DNA of 64,000 nucleotides from Oryzias latipes (lineage: Eukaryota > Chordata > Actinopteri > Beloniformes > Adrianichthyidae): assembly GCF_002234675.1 (NCBI RefSeq), contig NC_019877.2, forward strand, positions 961,001-1,025,000, read 5' to 3'. Positions 32,196 through 43,419 of the stretch are shown here, in pieces (the first letter of the stretch is position 1; each line of letters starts with the position of its first letter). The notes below the pieces were generated by a model. That model was not told the DNA's origin. It searched no databases and was given only the letters and a program-made list of their open reading frames with translations. A program made the position numbers and the translations under genes.

Positions 32196-33769
32196 GTTTA
32201 TGTTCTTAATTTGTTATTTATTTGCTTATTTTTCGTCCTCATAAAGTATCGATAAGAGTACCGTTAAAATACCGGATCGATAAGCAGTATCGATAAGAGT
32301 AGTAGTAACGTTAAAATCTTAACGATACCCATCCCTACCCAGAAGTCTAAGGGAAGAAACTTTTGCTCCTTCTGCAACAAGCTCAGGTTTGTCAAATGGA
32401 TCAAGTTTGAAAAAGTCATTTGGTTCTGCTGTGTTTTTATGATGAACAAAGCAAAATATCTGCTTCTTTATCTTCATTAACTGTCATTCTAAAAAATACA
32501 TTTTTTTCTTATTTTAGACGTTTAGCTTCAAGTCAACGACAACATGCCGTACGTAGCACCGGTTGAAGTTGTTGGTGGACAAGGAGGAGCCCCGTTCAGT
32601 TTTGACGGTGCACAAAATGGAGCTGTGCTTTAACGTCTGGATGTGTGGGCCGGACCAACCCAAGTGACATGTATAAAGGTCCAGATGTCTGACGGCAATG
32701 AAAGGATGTTTGGGAGAGCCGGTGATAATCGTTTCTCTTTCATGTTTGAGGATGGAGAAAAATTTTCCTCTCTGACTCTTTGGCCCAACAATGCTGGAAA
32801 TCGTTTGGGTGGCATTAAATTCACAACATCCAAGAACCGAAGTTTTGAGGCTTTTATGACGAGTGGAAAGCCTTCAATACCGCCGACAAAAGTAGATGTT
32901 GGCTCTGGAATGTGTTTTGGAGTTCAGGGCAGGTCAGGATATGAAATTGATGCATTTGGGTTCATGTTCATCAAAGTTTCTTAGTGAACCGGTTCTGGAG
33001 GGCTAGATGGTGAAACAACAACCTGTGTGGGTTCAGCTTCTTGATGAGGATAGAAATCAATGTGTTTGACAGAAATGATTTCACCTTCTAGCCTCCAGAC
33101 AAAGACAACAGCTAATGATATCTGCTGTCATGAAAAGGGTTTGGTTCTTTGAAACAATCAGATGACATCTTTGAACAGATGTGTTCATGCTGCATCTGTG
33201 GCTGATGGGGACAATCACCTCTTTGATGGTTTCTCTTTGATTTCTTCATCTGGTTTGTGTTTTTTTCTTGGACTTTTACTGCAGTTTTCTGAATGTTTCC
33301 ATCAGATTTTTGAATTTGCTGTCATTTTTCCTGCTGTACTGAGAAACTCCTGATGATTTTCCTGTTATTGTCACTGGAATCCAATGTTTCTGTTGTCCTC
33401 ATCATCTCTTCTGGAAATGGCATTCTATCAGTAAATCTTGTTGGTGTGGACGCTGGAAAAAGCCCTTCAGTTCATGTCAAATCACTGTTTGTGCTCATCT
33501 AGTCTGTATGATTTGGAAAATAAAAACCTCAACCAAATCAGGAGTGCTATGAATTCTTAGACTGAACACAAATACATGTTGAAACATTTCTACCAGTTTG
33601 TGAGCATCCCTAAAGATGTAGGGGGTTAAGCCCCTCCCACAAGGAAGGTGACGGCAACACCAATGTCACGTCTGGATGATGCAGATGCCGACCAATCACA
33701 AGAGACGGCAGCTCAACAGCTCCAGAACAATAAGGAGGTCAACAGAGATGTCTTTCAAGAAAAGACAAC

Positions 33770-33778
<9 letters not shown>

Positions 33779-33815
<37 letters not shown>

Positions 33816-33855
33816 ACAAACACACACACACACACACAAACAACAAACACACACG
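33779..33855. repeat. (CA)n microsatellite
   Basis: CA run with AACAA interruptions, in the block shared by the ends of units 1 and 2. The unit 2 counterpart is at 36088-36150. Confidence 0.95.
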
Positions 33856-34319
33856 GGTTGGTTTTTCCACCATTCTGGAGTTGCTGAAGGTGCAAGGCAG
33901 CTGTCTGGTGGGGGCTTACTGTTCAGCCCCCGCTCAACCCCGTGGACTTTAATGCCCATGGGGGGAACAACAGTGGCGCCCAGAAGGACGTGATGTGAAC
34001 GGCCTCCCTGCTCTGAACCGAAGCTGCGTTCTCTTGTCTGGTCCGTGAACAGACACCATGTTTGACCCCAAAGGTGTTCAGGTCATTACACGTGGCTCCA
34101 GGAGTCATGGTCTACTTTGGAACTGATGAAAGAGGAACCTCTGGATTTGTTATTGCACAACATAAGACAGTGAGGAGTCTGAGAAAGATTTAGATTTACT
34201 GGGAAAAACAGAAACTGGTTTTAAAGAACGGACCTGATATCTTGACGGTTGTAAAGAAACAAACAAAAAAAACTCAATCTCTGTAGGCGTTCTTCACACA
34301 TGGAACAAAGTTCTCTGTG

Positions 34320-34395
34320 AGCCCCGCCCACTTTGAGTCTGATTTAAGGATGAGACTCAGCCTCAACCAGCAGAACTTCAGCTTCAGCTGCTCTG
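34320..34395 (+). promoter_or_regulatory. Lectin copy 2 core promoter and exon 1
   Basis: A GC box (ccccgcccac, 34322) and TATA-like tttaagg (34343) precede exon 1, which ends in a consensus donor (CTCTG before GTGAGT, 34396). The block is nearly identical in the three units. ATG 34350 would stay in frame through the splice in copy 2 and add 24 residues, but it falls out of frame in copy 3 and meets a stop in copy 1. The exon 2 ATG is therefore the likelier start. Confidence 0.6.
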
Positions 34396-34863
34396 GTGAG
34401 TTTTCTTGATGTCCTGCTTTCATTCATTTGATTTTTTCATCAAACGTTCTTCTAGAATGTCTCCATTTCTTTCAAATGATGCTGTGGTCTTTGTCTTGCT
34501 TTAGTTCTTTAGAAAGTTCTTGGTTTTTGTGTATTTTCTACAGACAAATGTTAGGATCTTGGTGTGTTTTAGGCTAGGAGTTGGTTAAGATTGTTGGATT
34601 TTCAAATCTTCTTCAGTCTGGTCCTGCTCCAGACCGTCTTCAGAGGAAACAACTTCTCCCAGAAGTCTGAGGGAAGAAACTTTTCCTCCTTTTGCAACAA
34701 GCTCAGGTTTGTCAAATGGATCAAGTTTGAAAAAGTCATTTGGTTCTGCTGTGTTTTTATGATGAACAAAGCAAAATATCTGCTTCTTTATCTTCATTAA
34801 CTGTCTTTCTAAGAAAGGCTTTTTTTTTCTATTTTAGACGTTTGGCTTCAAGTCAACAACAAC

Positions 34864-35313
34864 ATGTCATACCTAGCACCAGTTATCACTGTTGGTGGAG
34901 AAGGAGGACTCCCATTCAGTTTTATTGGTGCAGAAACTGGAGCTCTGCTTAAAAAGCTGGATGTGTGGGTCGGACCAAACCAAGTGAGATGTATAACGCT
35001 CCAGATGTCTGACGGTGCTCAAAAGACATATGGGACCGTAAAGAAAAGCGGGGATAAAATGGTGTCTTTCACTTTTGAGAATGGAGACTATTTTTCCTCT
35101 CTCACTCTTTGGCCCAACAATGCTGGAGATCACCTGGGTGCCATTAAATTTGAAACAACGAAAGGTCGAATTTCTAAGGCCTGTATGACAAGTGGAGAGC
35201 CTACAAGGTCACCAACACCAGTAGATGTTGGCTCTGGAATGTGTTTTGGAGTTCAGGGCAGGTCAGGATCTGAAATTGATGCACTTGGGTTCATGTTCAT
35301 CAAAGTTTCTTAG
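34864..35313 (+). CDS. Jacalin-type lectin-domain protein, copy 2 (intact)
   Basis: 149 residues, encoded in one exon after a 442-bp intron (34396-34837, GT-AG). The whole protein is one beta-prism lectin domain of the jacalin family: a Gly-rich start (VGGEGG, about 10-15), the middle strand FSSLTLWPNNAGDHLGAIKF (about 77-96) and the C-terminal sugar-loop pattern G135-SEI-D139 followed by ALGFMF. It has no signal peptide and no second domain, unlike fish aerolysin-like proteins whose N-terminal half is this kind of lectin. Mannose or related glycan binding is likely from the family, but specificity cannot be read from sequence. The ATG at 34864 is preceded by acaac. A long 3' UTR ends at AATAAA, 35849-35854. 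Flanking copies 1 and 3 are broken. Confidence 0.85.
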   Translation: MSYLAPVITVGGEGGLPFSFIGAETGALLKKLDVWVGPNQVRCITLQMSDGAQKTYGTVKKSGDKMVSFTFENGDYFSSLTLWPNNAGDHLGAIKFETTKGRISKACMTSGEPTRSPTPVDVGSGMCFGVQGRSGSEIDALGFMFIKVS

Positions 35314-36087
35314 TGAACCGGTTCTAGAGGGCTAGATGGTGAAACAACAACCTGTGTGGGTTCAGCTTCTTGATGAGAACAGAAATAAATGTGTTTGACA
35401 GAAATGATTTCACCTTCTAGCCTCCAGACAAAGACAACAGCTAATGATATCTGCTGTCATGAAAAGGGTTTGGTTCTTTGAAACAATCAGATGACATCTT
35501 TGAACAGATGTGTTCATGCTGCATCTGTGGCTGATGGGGACAATCACCTCTTTGATGGTTTCTCTTTGATTTCTTCATCTGGTTTGTGGTTTTTTCTTTG
35601 GACTTTTACTGCAGTTTTCTGAATGTTTCCATCAGATTTTTGGATTTGCTGTCATTTTTCCTGCTGTACTGAGAAACTCCTGATGGTTTTCCTGTTATTG
35701 TCACTGGAATCCAATGTTTCTGTTGTCCTCATCATCTCTTCTGGAAATGGCATTCTATCAGTAAATCTTGTTGGTGTGGACGCTGGAAAAAGCCCTTCAG
35801 TTCATGTCAAATCACTGTTTGTGCTCATCTAGTCTGTATGATTTGGAAAATAAAAACCTCAACCAAATCAGGAGTGCTATGAATTCTTAAACTGAACACT
35901 AATACATGTTGATACCAGTTTGGGAGCATCCCTAAAGATGTAGGGGGTTAAACCCCTCCCACAAGGAAGGTGACGGCAACACCAATGTCACGTCTGGATG
36001 ATGCAGATGCCGACCAATCACAAGAGACGGCAGCTCAACAGCTCCAGAACAATAAGGAGGTCAACAGAGACGTCTTTCAAGAAATAC

Positions 36088-36089
36088 AA

Positions 36090-36123
<34 letters not shown>

Positions 36124-36160
36124 GCACACACACACACACACTAGTACACACACACATGCT
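36088..36160. repeat. (CA)n microsatellite at the end of unit 2
   Basis: CA run with AG and TAG interruptions. Homology to the end of unit 1 stops here. Confidence 0.95.
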
Positions 36161-36164
36161 GATC

Positions 36165-36530
36165 TGGGGAACGACTGGGAATGAATGGCGCCTCTGGCTG
36201 ACCTGTCTGTCAGGGAGGTCTCCCCCCCCCCACATTCAGGAGAACATTAAACAATCACCAAGGGAGGCTGGAGACATTAAGTCAGAGTCGACCATGGTCT
36301 CCATCTATATTGTCTCTGCTGCTGTTCAGAGCTGTGGTTGTGAGGTCTCTGGTTCCTGTTGCAGTGGCAATTCCCATAGCCGGTGGTGGACACTGGGCCT
36401 GATGGATGCCATCAAGCTGAAGGAGTCCAACCGAGTCTGGCTGGCTTGTAGGACTCCAGAGGGGAGCTGTCAGGTACCGGCCATCAAAAGGAAGCTTCAG
36501 CCAAGGTTGTGTGGAGGCCACTTCATCCTG
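36165..36530 (+). mobile_element. LINE ORF2 fragment (region before the RT)
   Basis: The plus frame reads REAGDIKSESTMVSIYIVSA, then SCGCEVSGSCCSGNSHSRWW and AIKLKESNRVWLACRTPEGS. This is the linker between endonuclease and reverse transcriptase of a fish LINE family. Both ends are truncated. Confidence 0.65.
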
Positions 36531-37050
36531 AATACACCTGTTCTTTTTCAATTCCAGTTCTTTGCATCCTGAGGTTCAATTGCTGCATTATGATTTCCCC
36601 TTTACTTGCTGCAAAGCGGAGCCACCAGAAAACTAAAACTAAACTGATTGCAGGCCTCTCCCACACCGAAAGCTGAGCCAGGTTATGTACAAAACACAAA
36701 TATTTAATGATAAATATACCATTGTTAAAAGACCCAGAAAGACACAAACCCTAACACCACAAATGATAGGTCATGCCAAAGCCAGAACACCATCCTCCTA
36801 CAGTTCCAGTGTTTGCTCCCCAGATCAGCAACAAGTCCAATGGCCATGCCCATGGCATCCACCAACAGAAGCTGACGCCCTTCTGTTGTCCGGTGTGGGA
36901 AAACTTCAGGCTCTGTTTTATCTGAAAACAGATAAAATACTAAATAAATACTAAATAACTAATGTAACTTACACACACAGCTTCTGAGGCTGCAATCGAC
37001 CAAATCTTCACTGTGCTGAGCAACTTTTGAGGCGGGACTCAGCTAAAACA
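36531..37050. other. No recognisable feature
   Basis: Only short frames. A weak open frame at 36685-36954 has no recognised domain. Confidence 0.45.
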
Positions 37051-37054
37051 GCCT

Positions 37055-37317
37055 GAGGCTGCGCTTAGCCGGTTCCACCCAAAAGCAGCAGGTCGATGCA
37101 GATTCTCAGACTGCCAGAGGGAAGTCACCTTTATAAACCCTCTGCAGGTGAGGAGCTGGTGGACACAGGAAGAACCAATTTACTAAATGGTACTCCACCT
37201 GCCACAGAAATCTTTGAATCCATCAAAGCTCTCCTCAGCTGTGGGGATGGAGGAAAGAATCAGGTTGGTCTGATGGTTCAGGGCAAAGCCAGTTCATACC
37301 CAGTCAGTCATTTTTAA
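37055..37317 (+). other. Duplicated short open frame (copy a)
   Basis: About 190 bp is shared with 47567-47745 at about 90 percent identity. The same frame is open in both: ATG 37096, MQILRLPEGSHLYKPSAGEE, then LVDTGRTNLLNGTPP and a C-terminus that differs. A consensus donor CTGCAG/GTGAGG lies at 37143-37148, so it could instead be an exon end. A TATA-like tataaa precedes it. Not recognised; a transposon fragment is possible. Confidence 0.4.
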
Positions 37318-37408
37318 ACCGTATTTTCAATTTAAAAAACATGCAGTAGCATGATGTTTAATGTATTTAAAATTTGAAATAATTGTTTGTTGGTCATATG
37401 ATTTAGAG

Positions 37409-38869
37409 CAGCGGTGTCAAACTCATTTTTGTTCGGGGGTCGCATTCAAGGCGTCTGATCGCAAGTGGGCTGGACCAGTAACATAAAGGCAAAAAACAGT
37501 TTTTCTTTTCTTTTTTACTCGGTTGGAGAAAATGCCTCAGCCAACATGGTAGCCTAATAACTTATTATTACACATTCATTCACAGAGGCTAATGGATGTA
37601 AAATAAAATGCATTTCATCCTGTGCAGAAACATATCTGCTGTCATTTAAGTGTGCAAGACACAATCAAATGTCCAAGAATCTTTTCCTGGTTTCTGCCTG
37701 AATTTTGTGGCAACACCTTTCTTCTTCCTGACCTTTTAATGGGGCGCCATCAGTGACCAGACTGACACCATGTGACCAGTTCACTCCAACATAGTCCAGC
37801 ACAGTAACTAGAGAGCTGACTATGTCATCAGCTGTTGTGACCATCAACTCATGAACTCCGCTATGACGGTCTCTTCAGCACCTCTAAGAAATTTGCACAG
37901 TTGTGAAATATCTGTATCTGTGCTTTCATTAATAGTGACCGAAAATACAATCAATGACTGGATTCCTTAATATGGCGCCCAAGTCTCCTCAGAGATGTTG
38001 GATCTGCAATCATAATCCTTGACAGACTGCTTTTTAGGGAACAATACTTCTGAGGCCTTCAGCATTTTTCAATAGGTTCAGCATCTGAAAATGGTTTGGA
38101 TGTTTGCTCCAACTCGTCTGCAATCAGGCGTCTGTCACTGCTCCATCACTGACGTCACGCTGCAGTAAATGCAGACATTTTTTTCCAGTCCAGCTTTGTG
38201 TTGGTTAATCTTCTCAATTCTTAACTGCTAATGGTAATGGAAAATGGTAAATGGCGTATACTTATATAGCGCTTTCTACCTTCTTTTGAAGGCCCATGCA
38301 CACACACAGTCACACACTCGTTCACACACTGGAAAATGGTGAAAGTTTCCTCATTGTCTCATAGTGGTGCTGAACATTATATTCTTTGAGCACTGCCACC
38401 TGTTGATGACATAACAAACACGCAGGTTTTGCATTCAGCTCCGTAAAGAAATAAAACTTTGTCCATTTTTCATGGAAAGCTCAGCACTCCACTTCAACCC
38501 TTTTTTTCTTTTTGGCAACCTCTTGGTCATTAGGGTGTCACTACTGATCATTCTTACAACAATGTAACAGTAGGGGGGCTTGCGGGGAACCAAACTACAT
38601 CTTATTCAGACACAAAGCCGTTGGGTTTCACTTTTGGCACGTGCAAAGATAAGCATTTTCAACTGTTTCTCTTAGCCTTTACTCCCCCCTAGTGGCGAAA
38701 TTGCGCATTTCGGTTATTTCTTTAAAAAATCATAACTCGCCACAGGAATGGATTAGAAACGTGCTTGTTTTTTTAAACATTCTTATAATTTTTACTCTTC
38801 ATGACTGGGCCAGATTGAACCATCTGGCGGGCCGGATACGGCCCGCGGGTCGTATATTTGACACCTCTG
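37409..38869 (-). mobile_element. hAT (Charlie-like) element, TSD ATTTAGAG
   Basis: Ends cagcggtgtcaaactcattt and, inverted, cagaggtgtcaaatatacga. 8-bp duplications ATTTAGAG at 37401-37408 and 38870-38877. The minus strand has a decayed transposase stretch (ADDIVSSLVTVLDYVG, then SLVTDGAPLKGQ, 37847-37680). A SINE end fragment (aaatggcgtatacttatata, 38253) and a (CA) stretch are included. A second worn copy of the transposase region is at 46440-46840. Confidence 0.88.
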
Positions 38870-38879
38870 ATTTAGAGGA

Positions 38880-39495
38880 GAAGAACACAGACAAGAGGTG
38901 AAGCAGACAGATGTGAGGTTGGTGATGCATTTAATAGAAAAGAGAGCAGAGATGAATTCAGGGAGGAATAATTTACATATTTAAATCACAAAAAACAAGA
39001 TTTTCATTCTGGTTTAAACTTCTGCTCATCACCTGTTCACTGATTTTAGGAAAACAAGTGCAGACATGACAAGTCAGTCCCAACAGAGAAGAGAGAGATT
39101 CAGATGATGATGATGATGATGATGACTGAGAGAAAGAGAGACCATCAGCTGATGATGAAGAGGGAGAAGAACAGAGAGGTACAGAGGAGAGGGCTGGGGC
39201 CAGGCATTACTTCTCAAAGGCTTCCACCATGCAAATTTGGGGAATCAATGAGACAAAACATGGTAGAAAATAGATCACAAAAATGTTCTGCTGGGTCAAA
39301 TCCAGTAGAAGTAATGAGATGTATACATTTAAACAATGAAGGTGTTGTGTGCGTATTATTATGTGCATTTATGTCTGTGTGTGTGTGTGGGGGGGTTAAT
39401 GTGGCTGCATACTCCTATGAAATTAGGTAGTTGGGCCCCTGGTGGGAAGCCCCAAAGTCAGAGGTGGATCCCAGAATTAAGGGTAACAAAAGATG
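38880..39495. other. No recognisable gene; (ATG)n run
   Basis: A GAT/ATG trinucleotide run at 39101-39125 and a GT-rich patch at 39374-39395. I see no coding or transposon signature. Confidence 0.45.
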
Positions 39496-39499
39496 AAAG

Positions 39500-40085
39500 T
39501 GTGACTTCCTCCTCCTTCTTTTCACGTTCCACCATCCATTTTAGAAGAACATAAACACTCACCTGAGCACAGGTGTTAGCTCACCTTTGCACTAATAGTT
39601 TGCATGATTGAATGAATGAAAGATTTCACACTAGTTGGTTTGAAGGCATAAGTATGCGTGTGTGAACACTATCTGTGTTGTGTACATGTTGACATGTGGA
39701 CATTTTTTTGAGCCAACAGGTGTGTTTATAACATTTGAGTGTGTGTGGACAGGCCCTGCCCCTATAGACTTAAATTACATCTGAACATCACTGTAAAGAG
39801 TACAACCATCCAGAAACCTGTTGCTTAATGCTGCTTCATGGTTTTACCCCCCCATATCCCTCTCTCTTCTTCCCTTCTTTCCTTTTCCGTCCGGTCCAAC
39901 ACAAAAGATTTTCAAATATGACAAAAAATATAGAAATAAATTTTTCCTCGATTCCAAAAGGGGTTTATTCAGACATACCTCTGGTTTGTCAGAAGATTCA
40001 TAACCCCTCTTGTTAAAATAAAATATGTCCAACACAAGAGGCCCTCAGCTCTCATCTGTCTGCTCAGCTGTTGGACAGGACAAGT
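39500..40085 (+). repeat. Unclassified repeat R1, copy 3 (without the GC-rich module)
   Basis: Reverse complement of 20445-21050: the middle section (39515-39850) and the tail with the gtccaac hairpin (40028-40080). The GC-rich module is absent; the preceding sequence is unrelated. It supports a modular structure for R1. Confidence 0.65.
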
Positions 40086-40089
40086 TAAA

Positions 40090-41405
40090 AAAACAATAAA
40101 AAGAGGGATACAAAAGAAGCAGTTCTAGCAAGCCTGGCTGGGTGCTAAAACTCCTGGCGGCTGATCACCGGCAGTCTTAGTGAGCTGCAGCTGAGGCTAT
40201 TTTGCTAGCAAAGACTCAGTCCTGGAAGGAGTTCATTGAGGCCAAGGAGAAGGACCATCACCGGACCTCAGAGAGATGATGGCAAATCATCCAGGTCCAG
40301 GTAAACTACGCCTTTTTCTGCACAGGTGGAAAAGAGGAAGGGGAATGTTATAGAGTGAGGACAGCAGCAGACACTTTCAGTTCTTTAAGGGTTTTAAATA
40401 GATCCGTTCTTTCCATAGAGCTGTAAAGTTCTGGAGGTTCTTCAGGAACCTGTGGATATTTTAACATCCAGAAATTCCAGAAGTCATTAGCTTTTCTTTT
40501 TGTCTGGTTGAAAAAAAAACAAAAATCTCATTACAAACAAAAACACGAGTGCATTGATAAGAAAACTGGTTGATCAAAAAGTATAAACTAAAACTAAACT
40601 AGATTTGATCAGAGTCACTGCAAAATGGACAGATGAGTTAAAGCGATGCCTCAAAGATGGAAATTCTGCAGACGGATCTATTTCATTGGATACAAACATC
40701 TCAACAGTTCATCAACTTTTCAAAAGTATATCATGATGTTTTGGTTTATCAGGAAGTCAAAGTCTGAGGAACATTTCTGTCCTGAGTTAGAAGTCTCTCC
40801 ATCTTTCTCTGTAGTTTCTGTTCCTGAAGGATTCCTCATGAAGTTAGTTTTAAAAGTCCTGCTTTGAGTTGAAGCCTAAAACTTTATCATCTGATTAAAA
40901 AAAGATTTTTTTACAGACTAATTTATCTTTTTATTACATTTCAGTTCCATTTCCAGGATCTGCTGTTGAAACTGCTCAGACCTGATCTCCATGTGAATGA
41001 GGCAGAGACCAACACTGACCTCTGCTGTTCGGTTTGTGTCATTACAGTTTGCAGCTCTGATTTTTCACGTGATTCTTCTCAAGAAATAACAAAAATGAAA
41101 ATCTAAAGCTGCGTTTTCTACACTGTACATTAACAAAACACGTCTTAATCATGAACAAATATTCTCTAAATGAATATAGACTTTGCGTTTTTGAAACAAA
41201 GGATCGTTTTTCTGTTCTTGGTTGAACCAAACCTGAACTCCAAGTTGGTACATTTTAAATGTTCATGTCCAGAAAGGCTGGTGAGCGTATTCCAGGAAAC
41301 TGTGAGTCCATCACATGTTTAAGGAGAGCAGAGAATCAGTCATTCAGCAGAAACGTCAGCTGAACATGAACCCTTTGAAACACCAAACACAGTAAAGTAG
41401 AAGCA
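40090..41405. other. Unassigned, with one small duplication
   Basis: No gene recognised. 40920-41045 (cagttccatttccaggatctgctgttgaa to cactgacctctg) recurs at 42960-43035, so a piece of this flank was copied across the zinc-finger remnant. Confidence 0.45.
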
Positions 41406-41409
41406 ACAA

Positions 41410-42331
41410 CTGATGCATTTATTTCACCAAACTCCACAGTTTTAATACAAACACTGAAATAAAGGATTATTTCATCAATTAGGCAGCAACCTAACAGAAA
41501 AGAAGCAGAAACCAAAAGAAGACATAGTAGCTCAATCTTTCTGTGTGCATTATGGGTGTTTTTCAGTGATGAAGATGATGAAGACCACGTCTACAGGTAC
41601 CTGAACTGCAGGCGGCCCCTCAAAGGGTTAAACGTCTCATTTAAATGAAACATTTTGATGATTAACCTCTGCTGGAAAAACAACATATAAGTCTATCCAA
41701 TCAAATTGATGATGCCCCGCCCACTTTTTCTCTAAAGGAAAACATTTTGGGATGGCAGCGTGTGAAGAAGGTCACAACAGGAGAGACTGAAACCTTGTCT
41801 GCTTCTGCAAACGGAGGCCAGGAGAGTTTGCGCAGTCTGCAGCCAGTAGAAGAAGCATCATCAGGTGCTTCTTCAGACTTTGACGCCGTGTAAAAGTTCT
41901 GCCACAAACGTTGCAGCCGTACGAAGAGTTCTGATGTTCCTCTGGACCTGACCCGCTAACACAAACAGAACCCAAGTCTCCAGACTTTGGAGTCTCGCTG
42001 TCGTCGGCCTCGGGTCCAGAATCCTGCCGGTCTCCATCACTGACATCAGTCTCAGAGGAGAACGACTCTCTTCCAGCAGGTTGGGAACTACGGCTTGGAT
42101 CTGGGTTCTGGTCGGGTTCTTCAGACGGTTTCATCTGTTGAGCTGAGCTGCTGCTTGGAGGACCTGCGTCTCTGCTGTCTTCAGTTTGATTGCAGCTGAG
42201 AACTTCTTCACTCTTCACTAGAACAACATCCACCTCCTCCTTTATGAGGACAGGGTTCTGGTCCTGTTGGCCCAAACTGGAGCTGCATTCATGAGGATCT
42301 TCTGCTTTGACTGGCAGGATCTGCTGGACGT
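41410..42331 (-). pseudogene. C2H2 zinc-finger gene remnant, last exon with one finger
   Basis: On the minus strand a good acceptor (ctccctgcag) precedes 42331. The exon then reads DVQQILPVKAEDPHE, LIKEEVDVVLVKSEEVLSC and Ser/Glu/Pro-rich linker, the usual spacer of fish C2H2 genes. A single finger core follows, YGCNVCGRTFTRRQSLKKH, that loses its second His, and the frame stops at 41772. The missing array and broken finger make a truncated, probably dead gene. A minus-strand AATAAA near 41415 may be its polyadenylation signal. The frame happens to run upstream through the acceptor to an ATG at 42578, so an unspliced protein of 268 residues is formally possible. Confidence 0.65.
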
Positions 42332-42589
42332 CTGCAGGGAGAACAGAACCAGACATGAGAAGACGCATTTCTACAGGATCCTCCCTGATGTTCATCTTTA
42401 AACATCTCACTGCAGCTTTCAGACTTCGTGCATGCAGACAGACGCTGAAGTTCTTCTTGAAGAAACATCTGGACGTGAAGCAGACGTCCACGCTCCGATC
42501 AGCTGACCAACAGCTGGAATCTGCAGACCTTTTCTGCTCCGACGGCATCACAGAATTTAAGTCAGTTCTTTGAAGCATCGCCTTCTAAA

Positions 42590-43419
42590 AAGGGCAGAAA
42601 CATGATCCATGTTCCTGTGGATGTCTGAGGAGAAACCCAGCAGACAGCTGAGGTCCAGAAACACACGGTTTCACTGGATCTGTTTCTCTTTTATTGATTA
42701 GTTTCATGCTGAGATCATAAATGACTAGAAAAGAAAGAAACCAAAAGGAGAATAAAGACGAAGAAAAGATCTGAGACACCCCTCTGTTCCTTTAATTCCA
42801 TTTATCCTAAAGTAAAAATAAATGAGTAGTACACGCACACACTAACACACACACACCTCTAAACTTATAATCAGTTCATGTTTTTTATACTTTCCTAACT
42901 TTTAATCTACATTTTTCCAACATTTTCTCCAAAGTCCAAAGACTAATTTGTCTTTTTAGTAAATTTCAGTTCCATTTCTTGTATCTGCTGTTGAAGCTCA
43001 GACCTGATCTCTATCTGAATGACAACACTGACCTCTGGACCATTGAAAATTATTTCCATGAAACATCTTAGTGCCTCTTTAAGGTGGAATGATAAGGATC
43101 TTATCAAAATTGCCAACCACTTCTTGACTACCTTCCTGATGACCTTATCAATCGGCTATAAAGAGAGGCTCCTCCTTAGTCTTCTCAAGAAATCTGGGAG
43201 GAAATGGGAAGCAGTTTAGATTAGATAAAACACCTGCTGTTCAGTGATGTCCATGTGCACCACCTGTCTTTCTCATTCCTACAACTTGTCTACCTGATTG
43301 TGTTAAGGGTTCAGCACAGGATTAACCCCAAAACCTACGCACACACACATTAGTACAGTACAGTCAGGTCTCCTCCACCCACATCCTGGGCTCTTGAACT
43401 CAATCCCTCCAGATGTGAT
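42590..43419. other. Unassigned
   Basis: Short (CA) stretch at 42835-42857 and the small duplication described for 40920-41045. No gene recognised. Confidence 0.45.

Larger units (their letters stand above)
27818..32337. mobile_element. hAT element carrying a LINE, TSD CCCAGAAG
   Basis: Ends tagggatgagtaccgt and, inverted, tagggatgggtatcgt. Duplications CCCAGAAG at 27810-27817 and 32338-32345 interrupt the intron sequence cccagaagtctaag that is whole in copies 2 and 3. hAT sequence occupies 27818-28736 and 32200-32337; the rest is a LINE that landed inside it. No transposase frame is seen, so the carrier is non-autonomous. Confidence 0.88.
27495..33000 (+). pseudogene. Jacalin-type lectin gene copy 1 (nonsense codon)
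   Basis: Exon 1 ends at 27545 with donor GTGAGT; exon 2 starts at 32518 after a TTTTAG acceptor. The intron is 4972 bp instead of about 440 because a hAT element sits in it. The lectin frame starts at 32544 (MPYVAPVEVVGG) and meets TAA at 32631-32633, codon 30, where copies 2 and 3 read AAA (Lys). After the stop the frame is intact to 32984 (about 117 codons). It keeps the C-terminal G-YEI-D sugar-loop pattern, the last residues GFMFIKVS, the 3' UTR and an AATAAA at 33519. The good preservation beyond the stop suggests recent loss, or a variant in this assembly. Confidence 0.85.
26515..33625 (+). repeat. Lectin unit 1 (expanded by insertions)
   Basis: Corresponds to unit 2 (33856-35945) and unit 3 (43420-45497). 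The conserved order is a flank beginning gattttccaccattctggag, a short conserved frame, exon 1, intron 1, lectin exon, 3' UTR. Without the hAT MITE (401 bp) and the 4.5-kb hAT-plus-LINE, the unit would be about 2.2 kb, like the others. After the 3' UTR it shares with unit 2 a CA-microsatellite block (33627-33855 vs 35947-36160). Confidence 0.85.
33856..35945 (+). repeat. Lectin unit 2 (uninterrupted)
   Basis: The cleanest copy of the duplicated unit, offset from the end of unit 1 by about 2.3 kb. It holds the 5' flank with the short conserved frame, exon 1, a 442-bp intron, the open lectin frame and the 3' UTR. It gives the empty-site reference for the hAT insertions in unit 1. Confidence 0.85.

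Noticed and set aside
34350-34866. Upstream ATG in exon 1 adding 24 residues to the lectin
   Set aside because: In frame only in copy 2; copy 3 is out of frame by the splice and copy 1 meets a stop. The common start is the exon 2 ATG.
33779-36160. CA runs and other tandem units as a CRISPR-like array
   Set aside because: Simple microsatellites without spacers in a vertebrate genome.
41775-42578. A full 268-residue zinc-finger protein from ATG 42578
   Set aside because: The strong acceptor before 42331 and the family exon plan indicate that the upstream part is intron; it has no similarity to known first exons. Kept only as a possibility.
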